Source of the DNA: Chara braunii
Lineage: Eukaryota; Streptophyta; Charophyceae; Charales; Characeae
Assembly (NCBI GenBank): GCA_003427395.1
Contig: BFEA01000327.1
Span: 1,455,310-1,482,955, forward strand
Direction of reading: 5' to 3'
DNA length: 27,646 nucleotides
Part shown: piece by piece, positions 10,225 to 18,254 of the stretch
Position numbering within the stretch: position 1 is the first letter of the stretch
Layout of the letters: every line of letters begins with the position of its first letter
Position numbers and translations under genes: made by a program
The notes under the pieces: model-generated
Seen by the model: only the letters and a program-made list of their open reading frames with translations
Told to the model about the DNA's origin: nothing
Databases searched by the model: none

Positions 10225-11000
10225 AACAAAGACCAGCTAAGTTTGTCTCCCTTCAATGGCAGATTATTCACAGGTGCTTGCCGGCAAATGACTGGATAAT
10301 TGATCATTCAAGTTTAGAACAAAGAGGTTTAGCCTCCCCATGGTGTAAGTCTTGTCACTCCACTTTTCCCAATCGAAGAATTTGTGAAACTATTGAACAC
10401 ATCTTTATGCAGTGTCCAGGTGCAGTCCTTTTATGGCGAAGATGGGACTGCACTTGGAGGAGTCTGACTGGGATAGACTGGCCGTGGGAATGGCGAGCCA
10501 TCTTGCTGGGTTACTGGGAGCCTATAGAATTCCAACTCTCTGAGTTTCAGAGTAATTTGTTTAGTATAGGAAGAAAGGCAATATTATGGGCCCTTTGGTA
10601 TAAACGTTGTGTCCTAACTAGAGAGAACGTGGCCTCGGAAGGGGGGGAAATCTCAGAGATAATTGTGCAATTTCTTCAGACTGAAATCATAGCACAATGG
10701 GAAAAAACTAAATCAAGACTCCTGAAACTACATCAGAAGAAGGACATTCAAGAAGGAATTCAAAAATTTGTTCTGAACTGGCTGGGGAGATCTCAAGGGA
10801 AGGGCCTGGGAGAGGTGGAGTGGCCAGGAGGGGAAGGGTTGGAAGAACCTCTCGAGAAGAACTTCCAACTCTGCTTCTGGGACTGGTTCGCGCTACAGCC
10901 AGGGTCTTCCCTTAGATCTCCAGACTGTTTTGCAGATCCCTTTCCCCCTTCTCAGCTTGCTATGGTAGAATTACAGTGGTTTGATAGCGAGGAGGGGTGA
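10225..11000 (+). pseudogene. LINE copy 2 ORF2 C-terminus: zf-RVT zinc motif and tail
   Basis: A frameshift at about 10215-10230 separates this from the preceding segment. It begins LKQRPAKFVSLQWQIIH then CLPANDWIIDHSS. The zinc ligands are in WCKSC and EHIFMQC (about 10344-10415), C-x2-C ... H-x4-C, as in zf-RVT. After that come EWRAILLGYWEP and IGRKAILWALWYKRC, shared with copies 1 and 3. The last 100 residues are longer than what is recognisable in the other copies and hold a Gly-rich patch (GRSQGKGLGEVEWPGGEG). The stop at 10998-11000 is probably the real end of ORF2. Confidence 0.88.
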
Positions 11001-11119
11001 AGTTAATTGCTTATATTTTTGCAAAAAAAGGGTTTGGGGTGCTAGGGGTAATTGTATATCTGGCGCCCGGCAGGGTGAAGAGGCACATTTCACAGTTTTC
11101 ATTAAATGAGCAGAAGTTT

Positions 11120-11137
11120 ATCATCATCATCATCATA
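11120..11137 (+). repeat. (ATC)n tail at the 3' end of LINE copy 2
   Basis: Six ATC triplets about 120 bp after the ORF2 stop. LINE copy 1 also ends in (TCA)n in its own sense direction (plus 222-240). LINE copy 3 instead ends in poly(A). A simple-repeat tail is known from several LINE groups and would mark copies 1 and 2 as one family. Confidence 0.65.
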
Positions 11138-11140
11138 TGA

Positions 11141-11272
11141 GGGACGCTGAGCCCGGTTCTCAGCAGATTCTGTTCGGTCACTCCGGGTAGACTGTGAGGA
11201 CCCCGGCCTCAATCTTCCTATTGGTAATATCAGCCTTGGGCACAGGGCCCACTTAAAAAAAAAANAAAAAAA
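11141..11272 (+). repeat. Short A-tailed module with hairpin, first copy
   Basis: Begins GGGACGCTG and forms a hairpin: GCTGAG (11146-11151), loop CCCGGTT, CTCAGC (11159-11164). About 90 bp later it ends in an A run at about 11255-11272, which includes one undetermined base near 11265. The module at 17555-17718 has the same start, the same loop and a stem changed on both sides so that pairing is kept. Further partial similarity follows (GACCCC then TC...AT.CT blocks, and CTTAA before the A run). It looks like the 3' end of a SINE-like element or a LINE tail module. Confidence 0.6.
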
Positions 11273-11576
11273 GGTGAGATGTCAGAGCTTCTCTGCCCCT
11301 TGTCAGGGCAGGCGCAGTGGACTTCCTCTGCCCCTTCTGTTTGGATTTGGTGGCGATTATTCACATTTTTGTTTTCCTTTCACTGATGCAAAAGAAATAA
11401 CGCACAGCACATGCCCGCCAGATCTTCCTGATCTTTGTCTTTTACTGATCTAATGGCTCAGTGGATGTTGGTAGCGGCAGCTACACAAGGTCAAGAAAGT
11501 GACAGGATCACTGATCACCCTGTCAGGGAGCACTATTTCACCACCTCCTTCCCCCAAGTACGACACATGGTAATTA

Positions 11577-11669
11577 TCACTGCATCTACTTGACCGGATC
11601 TTGCCCCAATTACGGTGATTCTTTGTCACGGCATCTACTAGACCGAATCTTGCCCCAATGACAGTGATT
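11577..11669 (+). repeat. Imperfect tandem repeat, 44 bp x 2
   Basis: 11577-11620 and 11626-11669 match at 39 of 44 positions, separated by 5 bp. Both contain GCATCTACT and ATCTTGCCCCAAT. No coding sense. Confidence 0.85.
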
Positions 11670-12222
11670 GCCGAAGTAGTGGTTCGCGAGGAACTCGAAG
11701 CTGCCTGCCTGCATTATGCTTTTTTTTTTCTTCCAGAAAACAACTCAGCTATTCATTCTGAAAGAGCAGAAATCCCAAAACAAAAGACAGGCACTCCCCA
11801 ATTCATTTCATTTTCAGTCTCTCTGCTGCACGGGAATGAGCTTTTCTGCAAGTGGTCATGACTTCAGGGGCTAAATCCCACTACCGGGTTTTAGACTTGG
11901 TTTGGAAAACGCGCCGGTTCCTGCCACCCGTTGTGAACATCCCATGGCCATACTATACTGTGGCCACTTTGAAAATTACTCGAAAGGACGACTAAACCAA
12001 CACTTGTGGGATGTTTGGCCGTTCATCGCCACTCACCACAGCTGGTGTTTGGTGAATTGCTTCATCATGATGGCTCTAGCACTAACCACGGCCGCTGTTT
12101 CAGAAGTAGCTTTTTACTTCGTCATGAACGGGCGTGGCAAATACTCGCCACAGTTTGCTTTTTCCCGCCTGCAACGGGGGGGTTGTGGAGGCTCCTCTCG
12201 GTTTCTCACCAAAAGTGGTGAG

Positions 12223-12291
12223 CTCACCACACTACAAGACAAGGCCTGGACTGGTCTCAACCGGGCCGGCCTCGTCTTGTAGTGTGGTGAG
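12223..12291. repeat. Long-stem inverted repeat (24-bp arms)
   Basis: 12223-12246 and 12268-12291 are inverted complements at 23 of 24 positions; the outer 18 bp are perfect. The spacer is 21 bp. The arms start with CTCACCACACTACAAGAC. The transcript would fold into a stable hairpin on either strand. It may be a foldback or MITE remnant; no target duplication was found. Confidence 0.85.
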
Positions 12292-12326
12292 TGGTGGATA
12301 GAGGCGGCATTTTTAGTCCCATGGTG

Positions 12327-12366
12327 AGTACACACCATGGGAGGTCAGTACACACCATGGGAGGTA
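12327..12366 (+). repeat. 20-bp tandem repeat x 2
   Basis: Unit AGTACACACCATGGGAGGTC at 12327-12346, then again at 12347-12366 with one change. The unit contains the palindrome CCATGG. A CCATGG copy also lies just upstream. Confidence 0.85.
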
Positions 12367-12779
12367 CTCACCACGTGAAATTGAGTTTGGTGAGTGTTGC
12401 AGCAAGGCCCTTAGCCCCAGGAGATGTGTTTGGAGAGCTTTGGACAAGTACAGACACCAACCTGTTTGGACTTCTCTGTGTGACTTTGGCTGGGTGCTCG
12501 GAGGGCACTGGAGCTTGGAGGACTGATGCAAACAACCAGCCTGCAAAGTCCAGTGACTGTATCTGCAGCCAGAAGGTGGAAAGATACACTTAAACAACCA
12601 GTTCAAACCAGCCAAAGTTGAAAACGCGCCGTTGCAGAAATAGGTGGTAAGAGTGTTCCGCTTTGGGCTTCGGCCGGTAGCAAAAAGCGGCAAGCCACTT
12701 TGAAAAGGCGCAGTTGCACGGCTGTGAGCCTTGGAAGGCAGCTTCGTCAAAAAAAAAAAACAGCCATCTGGCACGAAAT

Positions 12780-14050
12780 ACGGCACCGGACACGACAAAT
12801 TGGTCGGATTCCATTTGCATTCAAGAACACATCTCTCTCATACGCGCAACCACAACGCTAAACGACGAGCAGTCTGGCCACATGCAGCATTCTCGGCCCG
12901 CACCACAGCAAGGGCATCAGCAGGAGTAGCCATATGGCTGCCCCCCCTCCTCTCGCCAAGAGCCTATTCAGTTCGATTATCACAAGCAAGAGGGCCGATG
13001 GGTCTACCTCAAAGCCGCACTTGGGGATGAAACAGTCTGTTTAGTCAGTGTCTATGGGCACAGTTATCCAAATGAAAGCATCAACTTCCTTCACACCCTA
13101 CACCAGGCCCTGCCAACCGACTGCCCGATCATCATGACCAGGGATTTCAACATTACCCTAGATCCGGTCCTGCACAGAACGTCTACCTCCCACCTGACAC
13201 TGGTTATCCTCATGTTCACCCAGCTAACGGAGGAACGGCAGTTGTGCGATGTCTACAGGCTCCTCTACCCATCTAAAAGAGAATACAGATGTCTCCGCTC
13301 ACGTGGAGAGGCGGCCTCTCTAACTCCTGAATAGACCTGTTCCTAGTTCCCTAATCTATGACGAGCCTAGTAACAGTGGCAGAAATCTTGTCCATCAGCC
13401 CTTTCAAATCTTTTAATGACAAGGGAATAGTCTTGGGCATATCATTTCACCACAATCTCATGCGGGGACCAGGCTTCTACCAGTTCAACAGTTCGCTGCT
13501 AAAACTTCAAGCACTTAACACTATGGTGGAGGACTACTGGAAACACTGGAGCACGCACAAAGACAGCCAGGCCTCTTTGGTGGACTGGTTTAACTTAAAC
13601 CACCGGTACATATGTCGGCCGTGGGCATCTAGTAGCCTACTCCTGAAAAATAGACGCCACGCTGCCGTCGATATTTTTCATCGATGGCACTTGGCGGCCA
13701 AATTTGAATTTGAGGCCCGTGGGCCCACATATGAGAAGGTAGTGGTGGTTTAAGCATTGCTGAGCTCAGAGAACGTGTCAAAATTTTTTGCATCGCCCAC
13801 GCTCGTGAAAGGAAGACGGCACTGGATAAGCTCTTGCACACACTCGAGCACTGGGACCAACAACTGTCAGATCGGCCTTTGAACCCTTAGACCTTATCCA
13901 AACTACAAGACTTAGTGGCAAGAGACCATCTTCAAGCCTACCTTGACCAGCTGTCAAAGGCATGGAGGATAAAGGCAAGAATCAGAAAAGCGGATTTTGA
14001 GGGCAAAATGTCGTCCACCTTCTTAGGCCATATCATGTGGGAACCTTTTT
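12780..14050 (+). pseudogene. LINE copy 4: endonuclease and linker fragment, no RT
   Basis: Read across frames: SDSICIQEH (about 12800-12830) resembles the EN CIQETH motif; GRWVYLKAALGDETVCLVSV (about 12990-13050) and PIIMTRDFNITLDP (about 13120-13160) give the GDFN motif with Gly changed to Arg; REYRCLRS and, after a frame change, NS-TGA-IDLFLVP (about 13325-13350) give SRIDxFL with Arg read as a stop. Then GIVLGISFHHNLMRGPGFYQ (about 13418-13480) covers the SDHKP region and the post-EN segment. A linker frame continues (RERVKIFCIAHARERKTALD, then KAWRIKARIRKADFEGKMSS) to about 14040. No RT follows. Its sequence differs from copies 1 to 3, so it is another LINE lineage. Confidence 0.8.
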
Positions 14051-14095
14051 CCTTTTCTTTTCCAAAGTCTTAATGAAATCCTGAAAAATGTATAT

Positions 14096-14172
14096 GTGGG
14101 CCACGTGCCTGGCTCAGTTGGTATACCAATGAACTGGTTCACCAGAGACCGATGTTCGCATCCAGATGGATC
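14096..14172 (+). promoter_or_regulatory. tRNA-like Pol III A and B boxes: probable SINE head
   Basis: TGGCTCAGTTGG at 14110-14121 fits the A box consensus fully. GTTCGCATCC at 14154-14163 fits the B box except for one base. Spacing and order suit a tRNA-derived internal promoter, which would drive RNA polymerase III. The acceptor, D and T stems do not pair well, so this is not a working tRNA. It lies directly left of the Harbinger target site, so the rest of the SINE would be beyond 17122. Confidence 0.6.
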
Positions 14173-14175
14173 TAA

Positions 14176-14193
14176 GGGCCTCATTAGACACTC
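14176..14193 (+). repeat. Harbinger left terminal inverted repeat
   Basis: GGGCCTCATTAGACACTC, preceded by target duplication TAA. It differs from the other end at one base. Confidence 0.93.
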
Positions 14194-15526
14194 CGCAGAG
14201 ACGCGAAATCCACGAGTATGTGCTGGTTCCACCTGTCCTCAGGTATGGAAACGAAAAAAAAAAGTGAAAACACCACAAGGAAAATTCATTGTGGCGTCCT
14301 TGTGGCCCCAACCAAATTTTCCTTGTGTCCAAGGGACCTCGCGGTCGCGAGCTTGAGGAAGCGCGATTTTTGGAGCGGCGAAGACATGCGTCAATCATTA
14401 TGGAGATCTTCGTTTTTTTGGTGGTCCAGACGCGGTCCAATGCCGTGAGGTCGGACATCCCCGGCCACCAACGTATGCGTAGTACTGCAACGGCCTCCAA
14501 TGGTTACCGTTGGTGCTCGGCCTCTTCCTGGGTGGGGTCGTCGTCTTCGGCCGGCTTTAAGCGGCCTCCCGCACTGCAGAAGCGTCCACAACAGTCGGGA
14601 AGTTCAAATATTTTTCCCAGCAGCTCCTGCCCACCGTGCTCCTTCTTCTGGACGGATGCAGCTTCTGCCCTGACATGGTTTTGCATCTCCTGTCAGCGCC
14701 TGCTGCACAAACGACAAGAGTCCTGCCTTCGCTGGCCTCAGCGTTGTCGCTCGCTGAACGTTCGACAACAGACATGACATTGTTGCCAACTTGCCGTCTC
14801 CGCCGTGCCATTCATGGCCAACCTGTGTCACAGGCTCCCTCTGCTGCTCCTCTCTGTGCGGCTTCTGGTTGTCCTCTTCGTCCACATTGCACTGAGGAAT
14901 TTGAGACACACACAATCCGAACAACGGCCGCAGACCTAAATCATGACGAAGACACAAACATGCAACTGTAAAACGAAATCATCCGATGAGAAAAGAACAC
15001 GACTGCACGAGATGAAGACGGCAAAGTCCTTAAGCCAGACATTGCAGGATTAATGACAACCACATGCCCGAAAGCATGTCACACAACAAAACCGATGACA
15101 TCGCGACCGCCCGCCCCCGCGGTCGGCGCCATGAGGACACAAGGCGCGACCCACGTTGAGGATTTTCACCCCCCCCCCCCCTGGCACATGTCTCCCTCCC
15201 ACCACACTACAGGACGAACCGTCTAACGGTGGGCGTACAGCGCTGCCTTCATCAACTGGCCTGCCCGAGCACGACGGAATCAAACAGCAAGTGACACACT
15301 CCTCTCCAGCAGCGTTGGCACAAAGCAAATCGACAGTGAGACGACATTCGACATGTGGCCGGCAGGGCAGAAAATGAAAATAAAATAAAAAGCAGTAATG
15401 CTGGCCATGACGACCGATGTCATGTCCATCGCCGTTTCATAACTCGTTGTTGCCATGCGGCTGCTTTGCGTAAAAAACACAGATGTCGATGCAGACAGAG
15501 GTGACGATGATGGGCACGGGTCACTC
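14194..15526. other. Harbinger left half, no recognised gene
   Basis: About 1.3 kb between the left end and the transposase 3' end. It holds subterminal TTCCTTG motifs (14276-14325), a C run at about 15169-15181 and several overlapping open frames of 60-160 residues on both strands. By family habit a Myb/SANT-like protein should lie in this element, but I see no convincing Trp-spaced SANT repeat in any frame. It is either too decayed or absent. Confidence 0.5.
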
Positions 15527-15529
15527 TCA

Positions 15530-16725
15530 TTTCATGCGTTCCGCCAAAGCATCCTGGAGGGCTAATGCCTCGCTTGTCGAAGTCCCCATATACACTGGCC
15601 GAAGAGGGCGTTGAATGTCGAGGTCCACACCTCCCCACACTCTATTCGCATCCACTTCCCATAACAATTTTTCATTGAAGGAAATGCCAGCGTCGATGAG
15701 GATGTTGTGGAGTATACAGACAGCGACGAACTGCTGCGGGACCGTCTCCAAGTTCATCTTGTGTGTCCGCAGAAACAGCCTCCATGTTCGTCTTGTGTGC
15801 CTGCCGAACCCCCTCTCCACATCTCCTCACACCACCTTTTGCTTGTTGTCGAACCGCTCCTCATCGGTGCGCCGATTGATGCCCCCGTATGGAACGACTA
15901 ACCATTTGGACGGGGGATACCCATTATCGCCCGGCAGGTAGCCATTTGTTTGCACCCCATGCGGGAGAGTCACAGGAGGACCGCGGAACAGCGCCCCTTC
16001 CTCCGCACTAGCCCATAAACTGGAGAGTTTACGCACCCTGATGTCGTGGCAGCTTCCCGGGTAGCCAAAATGCACGTCCAGCACAATCAAGTCCAGGTTG
16101 ACGACCACCTGTGTGATTATGGAGAACCGCCTCTTCTTGTCGTGGTAATTTTTGTTGGGGGCGTTCGCTGGCTTGTTGACGTAGATGTGAGTGTGGTTTA
16201 TGCACCCGTGGCAGTTGAGGAATCCCTTATCAGCGAACGCACGGAGGACTACAAGCTTCCGCACCCCCGTTAGCCAGGCGATCTTGTCACCGTACACCCT
16301 CAACACTGCGGCGGTGATGTCACGCACAGCAACGAGGCCTGAAGCTCTGCCAATGCCAAAGCTGCAGGTGCTGCTCTCGTACGTCTCCCCTGATGCCCAC
16401 CTATACAGCACATACGCCACAATCTGGTCGGGCTGCAATCTTCAGTGGCATCGTCGCATTGCCGAAGGTCTTCCCACGTGGCCCCCGTCCTGCACTTGAT
16501 CCACAACCTCAGCGTCGCTCGTGGAATGATCCCGCAACCCAACGCGTAGCACAACTCAATGACAGCCTCAAAAGTCGCCACGTATTCGGGCCCGTTGTCT
16601 GGAGCTTGCATGAGTGTCCTTCTTCTATGCGCGCGCTGCTGCGCCTTCATTCGCTCCAACGCCCTCTCCTGCTGACAACGGAGAACAACTGTAAACAACG
16701 CCGCCGCCATGGCCGTCCCCTCCAT
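15530..16725 (-). pseudogene. HARBI1-like DDE transposase (DDE_Tnp_4), pseudogene
   Basis: About 398 codons, the usual length for the family. The start MEGTAMAAALF at 16725 is the upstream ATG. A frameshift at about 16440 joins the N-terminal part (PEYVATFEAVIELCYALG, ATWEDLRQCDDATED) to the main part: MQPDQIVAYVLYRWASGETY, then FGIGRASG (helix-turn-helix-like region). The catalytic core follows: CHGCINHTHIYVNKP where the family has GAIDGTHI, so the first Asp is Asn (codon 16196-16198, AAC); YPGSCHDIRV with the second Asp; YLPGDNGYPPSKWLVVPY. Then KVV-TGA-GDVERGFG, a stop at 15827-15829 where Arg is expected, and VAVCILHNILIDAG at the C-terminus. Three faults: frameshift, stop and lost catalytic Asp. 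Confidence 0.93.
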
Positions 16726-17045
16726 GAGCCCAATTTGCCCATTGCCCTTCTGGGCGCTGCCTGCAGATCGTCGCCGTCATCACCATGACCCCGCATTTCA
16801 AATTCTAATTTCGAATGCTCTGCTCCTGCCGTTTTTATTTTCTTTTTTTTTTCCCCTTCTGCCCTCACCCTGCCCTTTCCCGCCCGACGCCGCTGGACCA
16901 CACCGTCTCCACATGGACACATTTCATGGACCATGGACACTTCCCCCCCCCCCCCTCCGCGTATAATGGAATGAATTCAGCCGCAGGCAGGCCACAAGAA
17001 AACGTTCTTGGGGGTTGTCCCCAATGAGGTGTGGAACAAGGCTGC

Positions 17046-17119
17046 AAAATTTCCTTGACAGCTACAAGGAAGTTTTCCTTGTACCTTGAGGAAATCCTAA
17101 CGAGTGTCTAACGAGGCCC
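17046..17119 (+). repeat. Harbinger right end: subterminal motifs and inverted repeat
   Basis: AAAATTTCCTTG at 17046-17057 and the near-palindrome CAAGGAAGTTTTCCTTG at 17065-17081, then the terminal repeat at 17102-17119 and TAA. Matching motifs near the left end are CAAGGAAAATT (14276-14286) and AAATTTTCCTTG (14314-14325). Repeated subterminal motifs are candidate transposase binding sites. Confidence 0.75.
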
Positions 17120-17122
17120 TAA

Positions 17123-17554
17123 GATGAATGAAAATATAAAAGTGGGAAATGGGGAATGATGTTTTAGATCTATTGCAGATATTGTGTGCATGCAGTGAAA
17201 CTTGCCATGGATTAAAAAAAATTTGGCATGCATTAGTGTTTTCACTTTCTCTTACCCCTCACCCCGTTTGTTTCTACTAACTTTCTAGAGAAGTGTAGGG
17301 CTCATCATATCAAGTACTCAGAGAGGCCTTCACAGCTCAGCGCTGTTGGCAGTTGAACGGAAAGCTGCAGAGAGCCACAGAACCACACAGACTTTGGATA
17401 CCTAACAACATCGTATATTGTAGGCCCAAAGGATTACACTACCATCTTCACGGGAATACAATATACGGTCATTATTGCTGTCCCCGAGGGATAGAGGACC
17501 ATGCACAGCCTGGTGACCATTGATATGAATGTTTTGCTGAATGTATTGTATTCA
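17123..17554 (+). other. Sequence right of Harbinger: possible SINE body
   Basis: No gene is seen. If the Harbinger element is removed, the tRNA-like head at 14096-14172 joins this stretch, which runs to the A-tailed hairpin module. This would make one SINE-like element of about 0.65 kb, unusually long. An 11-bp perfect inverted repeat CGTATATTGTA / TACAATATACG lies at 17412-17422 and 17457-17467. The join is inferred, and no flanking duplication of the SINE was found. Confidence 0.4.
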
Positions 17555-17718
17555 AGGGACGCTGGACCCGGTTTCCAGCAGGTGCCGCTCCCCACCAATA
17601 GATGGAGCAGCCCGCCAAATGACCCCTCGATTCTGATGGTCCTCTTACCACCATCGGAATGGAGGGCTCACTCAATGAGCTCTTAAGGCAAAAAAAAAAA
17701 AAAAAAAAAAAAAAAGAA
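17555..17718 (+). repeat. Short A-tailed module with hairpin, second copy
   Basis: Starts AGGGACGCTG like the copy at 11140. The hairpin is GCTGGA (17561-17566), loop CCCGGTT, TCCAGC (17574-17579). Compared with the first copy, two stem pairs differ on both sides with pairing kept. It ends TCTTAAGGC and an A run of about 28 at about 17690-17717. Confidence 0.65.
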
Positions 17719-18208
17719 TCAAAGATGCCCCAAACACAGCTATAATGCCTGTACTTTGTATTCGGGTGAAGACGGTGCTTCTGCAGCTATTCTCCATAAC
17801 CAACTAGATCAACTTCGAGGTGAGTGAATGTCCTCTCTGTGATGACAACCTGTTTTTCTGTTTTTTCCCTCTAACAACTACTCAGGTCAGGGGCGAGGTC
17901 TGTGGCCCTCTGACGCTCAGCCAGCCAGGGGATCTCCCCATCAGGGGACTTTTTTCCGGAGTTTTTCCTTCGGTGGGAGGCTCCAATGATGGATAGCAGA
18001 AAGAAGGGGTACCCAAAAGAGCCTGACGAGTCAGATCAATAAAATCTCAGGGCTTCAGACGTCACACACAAACGTTCCGGTAGCGCTCGCGTGCACTAAG
18101 TTAGCGCTATTTCTCATGGGACAACACCTACTATGAACCATAAAGGCACTCCTGTTCGGAGTGCTGCCACCGGAAGGAGCAAACTGGACACAATTTATGC
18201 TTAACTTG
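17719..18208. other. Unassigned sequence left of LINE copy 3
   Basis: About 490 bp with no recognised gene. A perfect hairpin GCACTCC-TGTTC-GGAGTGC lies at 18146-18164. The sequence just before 18209 is the target flank of LINE copy 3. Confidence 0.4.
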
Positions 18209-18231
18209 TTTTTTTTTTTTTTTTTTTTTTT
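18209..18231 (-). repeat. Poly(A) tail of LINE copy 3
   Basis: 23 T on the plus strand, i.e. 23 A on the element's sense strand, 17 bp beyond an AATAAA. Marks the insertion end of the retrotransposon. Confidence 0.9.
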
Positions 18232-18248
18232 ATAAAGAAATAGCATGC

Positions 18249-18254
18249 TTTATT
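18249..18254 (-). promoter_or_regulatory. AATAAA polyadenylation signal of LINE copy 3
   Basis: TTTATT on plus reads AATAAA on minus, 17 bp before the A tail. Spacing fits a polyadenylation signal. Confidence 0.75.

Larger units (their letters stand above)
7440..11138 (+). mobile_element. LINE copy 2 (L1-like), 5'-truncated, with (TCA)n tail
   Basis: The element begins inside the linker, lacking ORF1 and EN, and runs through RT, thumb, zf-RVT and a C-terminal extension to a stop at about 10998-11000. After that come about 120 bp of 3' UTR and (ATC)n at 11120-11137. Truncation at the 5' end is normal for LINEs because reverse transcription often stops early. From 7450 to 10224 one reading frame holds, broken only by four TGA codons (8842, 8920, 9265, 9754); one frameshift at about 10215-10230 precedes the last segment. 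It is the best-preserved LINE here and probably the youngest. Confidence 0.9.
11273..12780. other. Non-coding transposon debris
   Basis: I see no convincing gene. The contents are a diverged 44-bp tandem pair (11577-11669), a strong inverted repeat (12223-12291), a 20-bp tandem pair (12327-12366), several TCACCAC/GTGGTGA motifs, three related motifs around GAAAACGCGCCG (11903, 12618, 12700) and an A run (12749-12760). Open frames of 60-160 residues run across the repeats on both strands and look like chance frames. Confidence 0.5.
14176..17119 (-). mobile_element. Complete PIF/Harbinger DNA transposon, inactive
   Basis: Both ends are visible. Left end GGGCCTCATTAGACACTC (14176-14193) and right end GAGTGTCTAACGAGGCCC (17102-17119) are inverted complements at 17 of 18 positions. 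Each is flanked by TAA (14173-14175 and 17120-17122), a 3-bp target duplication that fits the T-W-A preference of PIF/Harbinger. The element is 2944 bp, within the family range. It carries a HARBI1-like transposase on the minus strand (15530-16725). The family usually also has a Myb/SANT-like second protein; I could not identify one in 14200-15500. Repeated TTCCTTG motifs lie near both ends. The transposase is dead, so movement would need enzyme from another copy. Confidence 0.93.

Noticed and set aside
14103-14172. Functional tRNA gene
   Set aside because: A and B boxes are present, but acceptor, D and T stems do not pair and there is no proper anticodon loop.
14194-15526. Myb/SANT partner protein of the Harbinger element
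   Set aside because: Expected from the family, but no frame shows the Trp spacing of a SANT domain.
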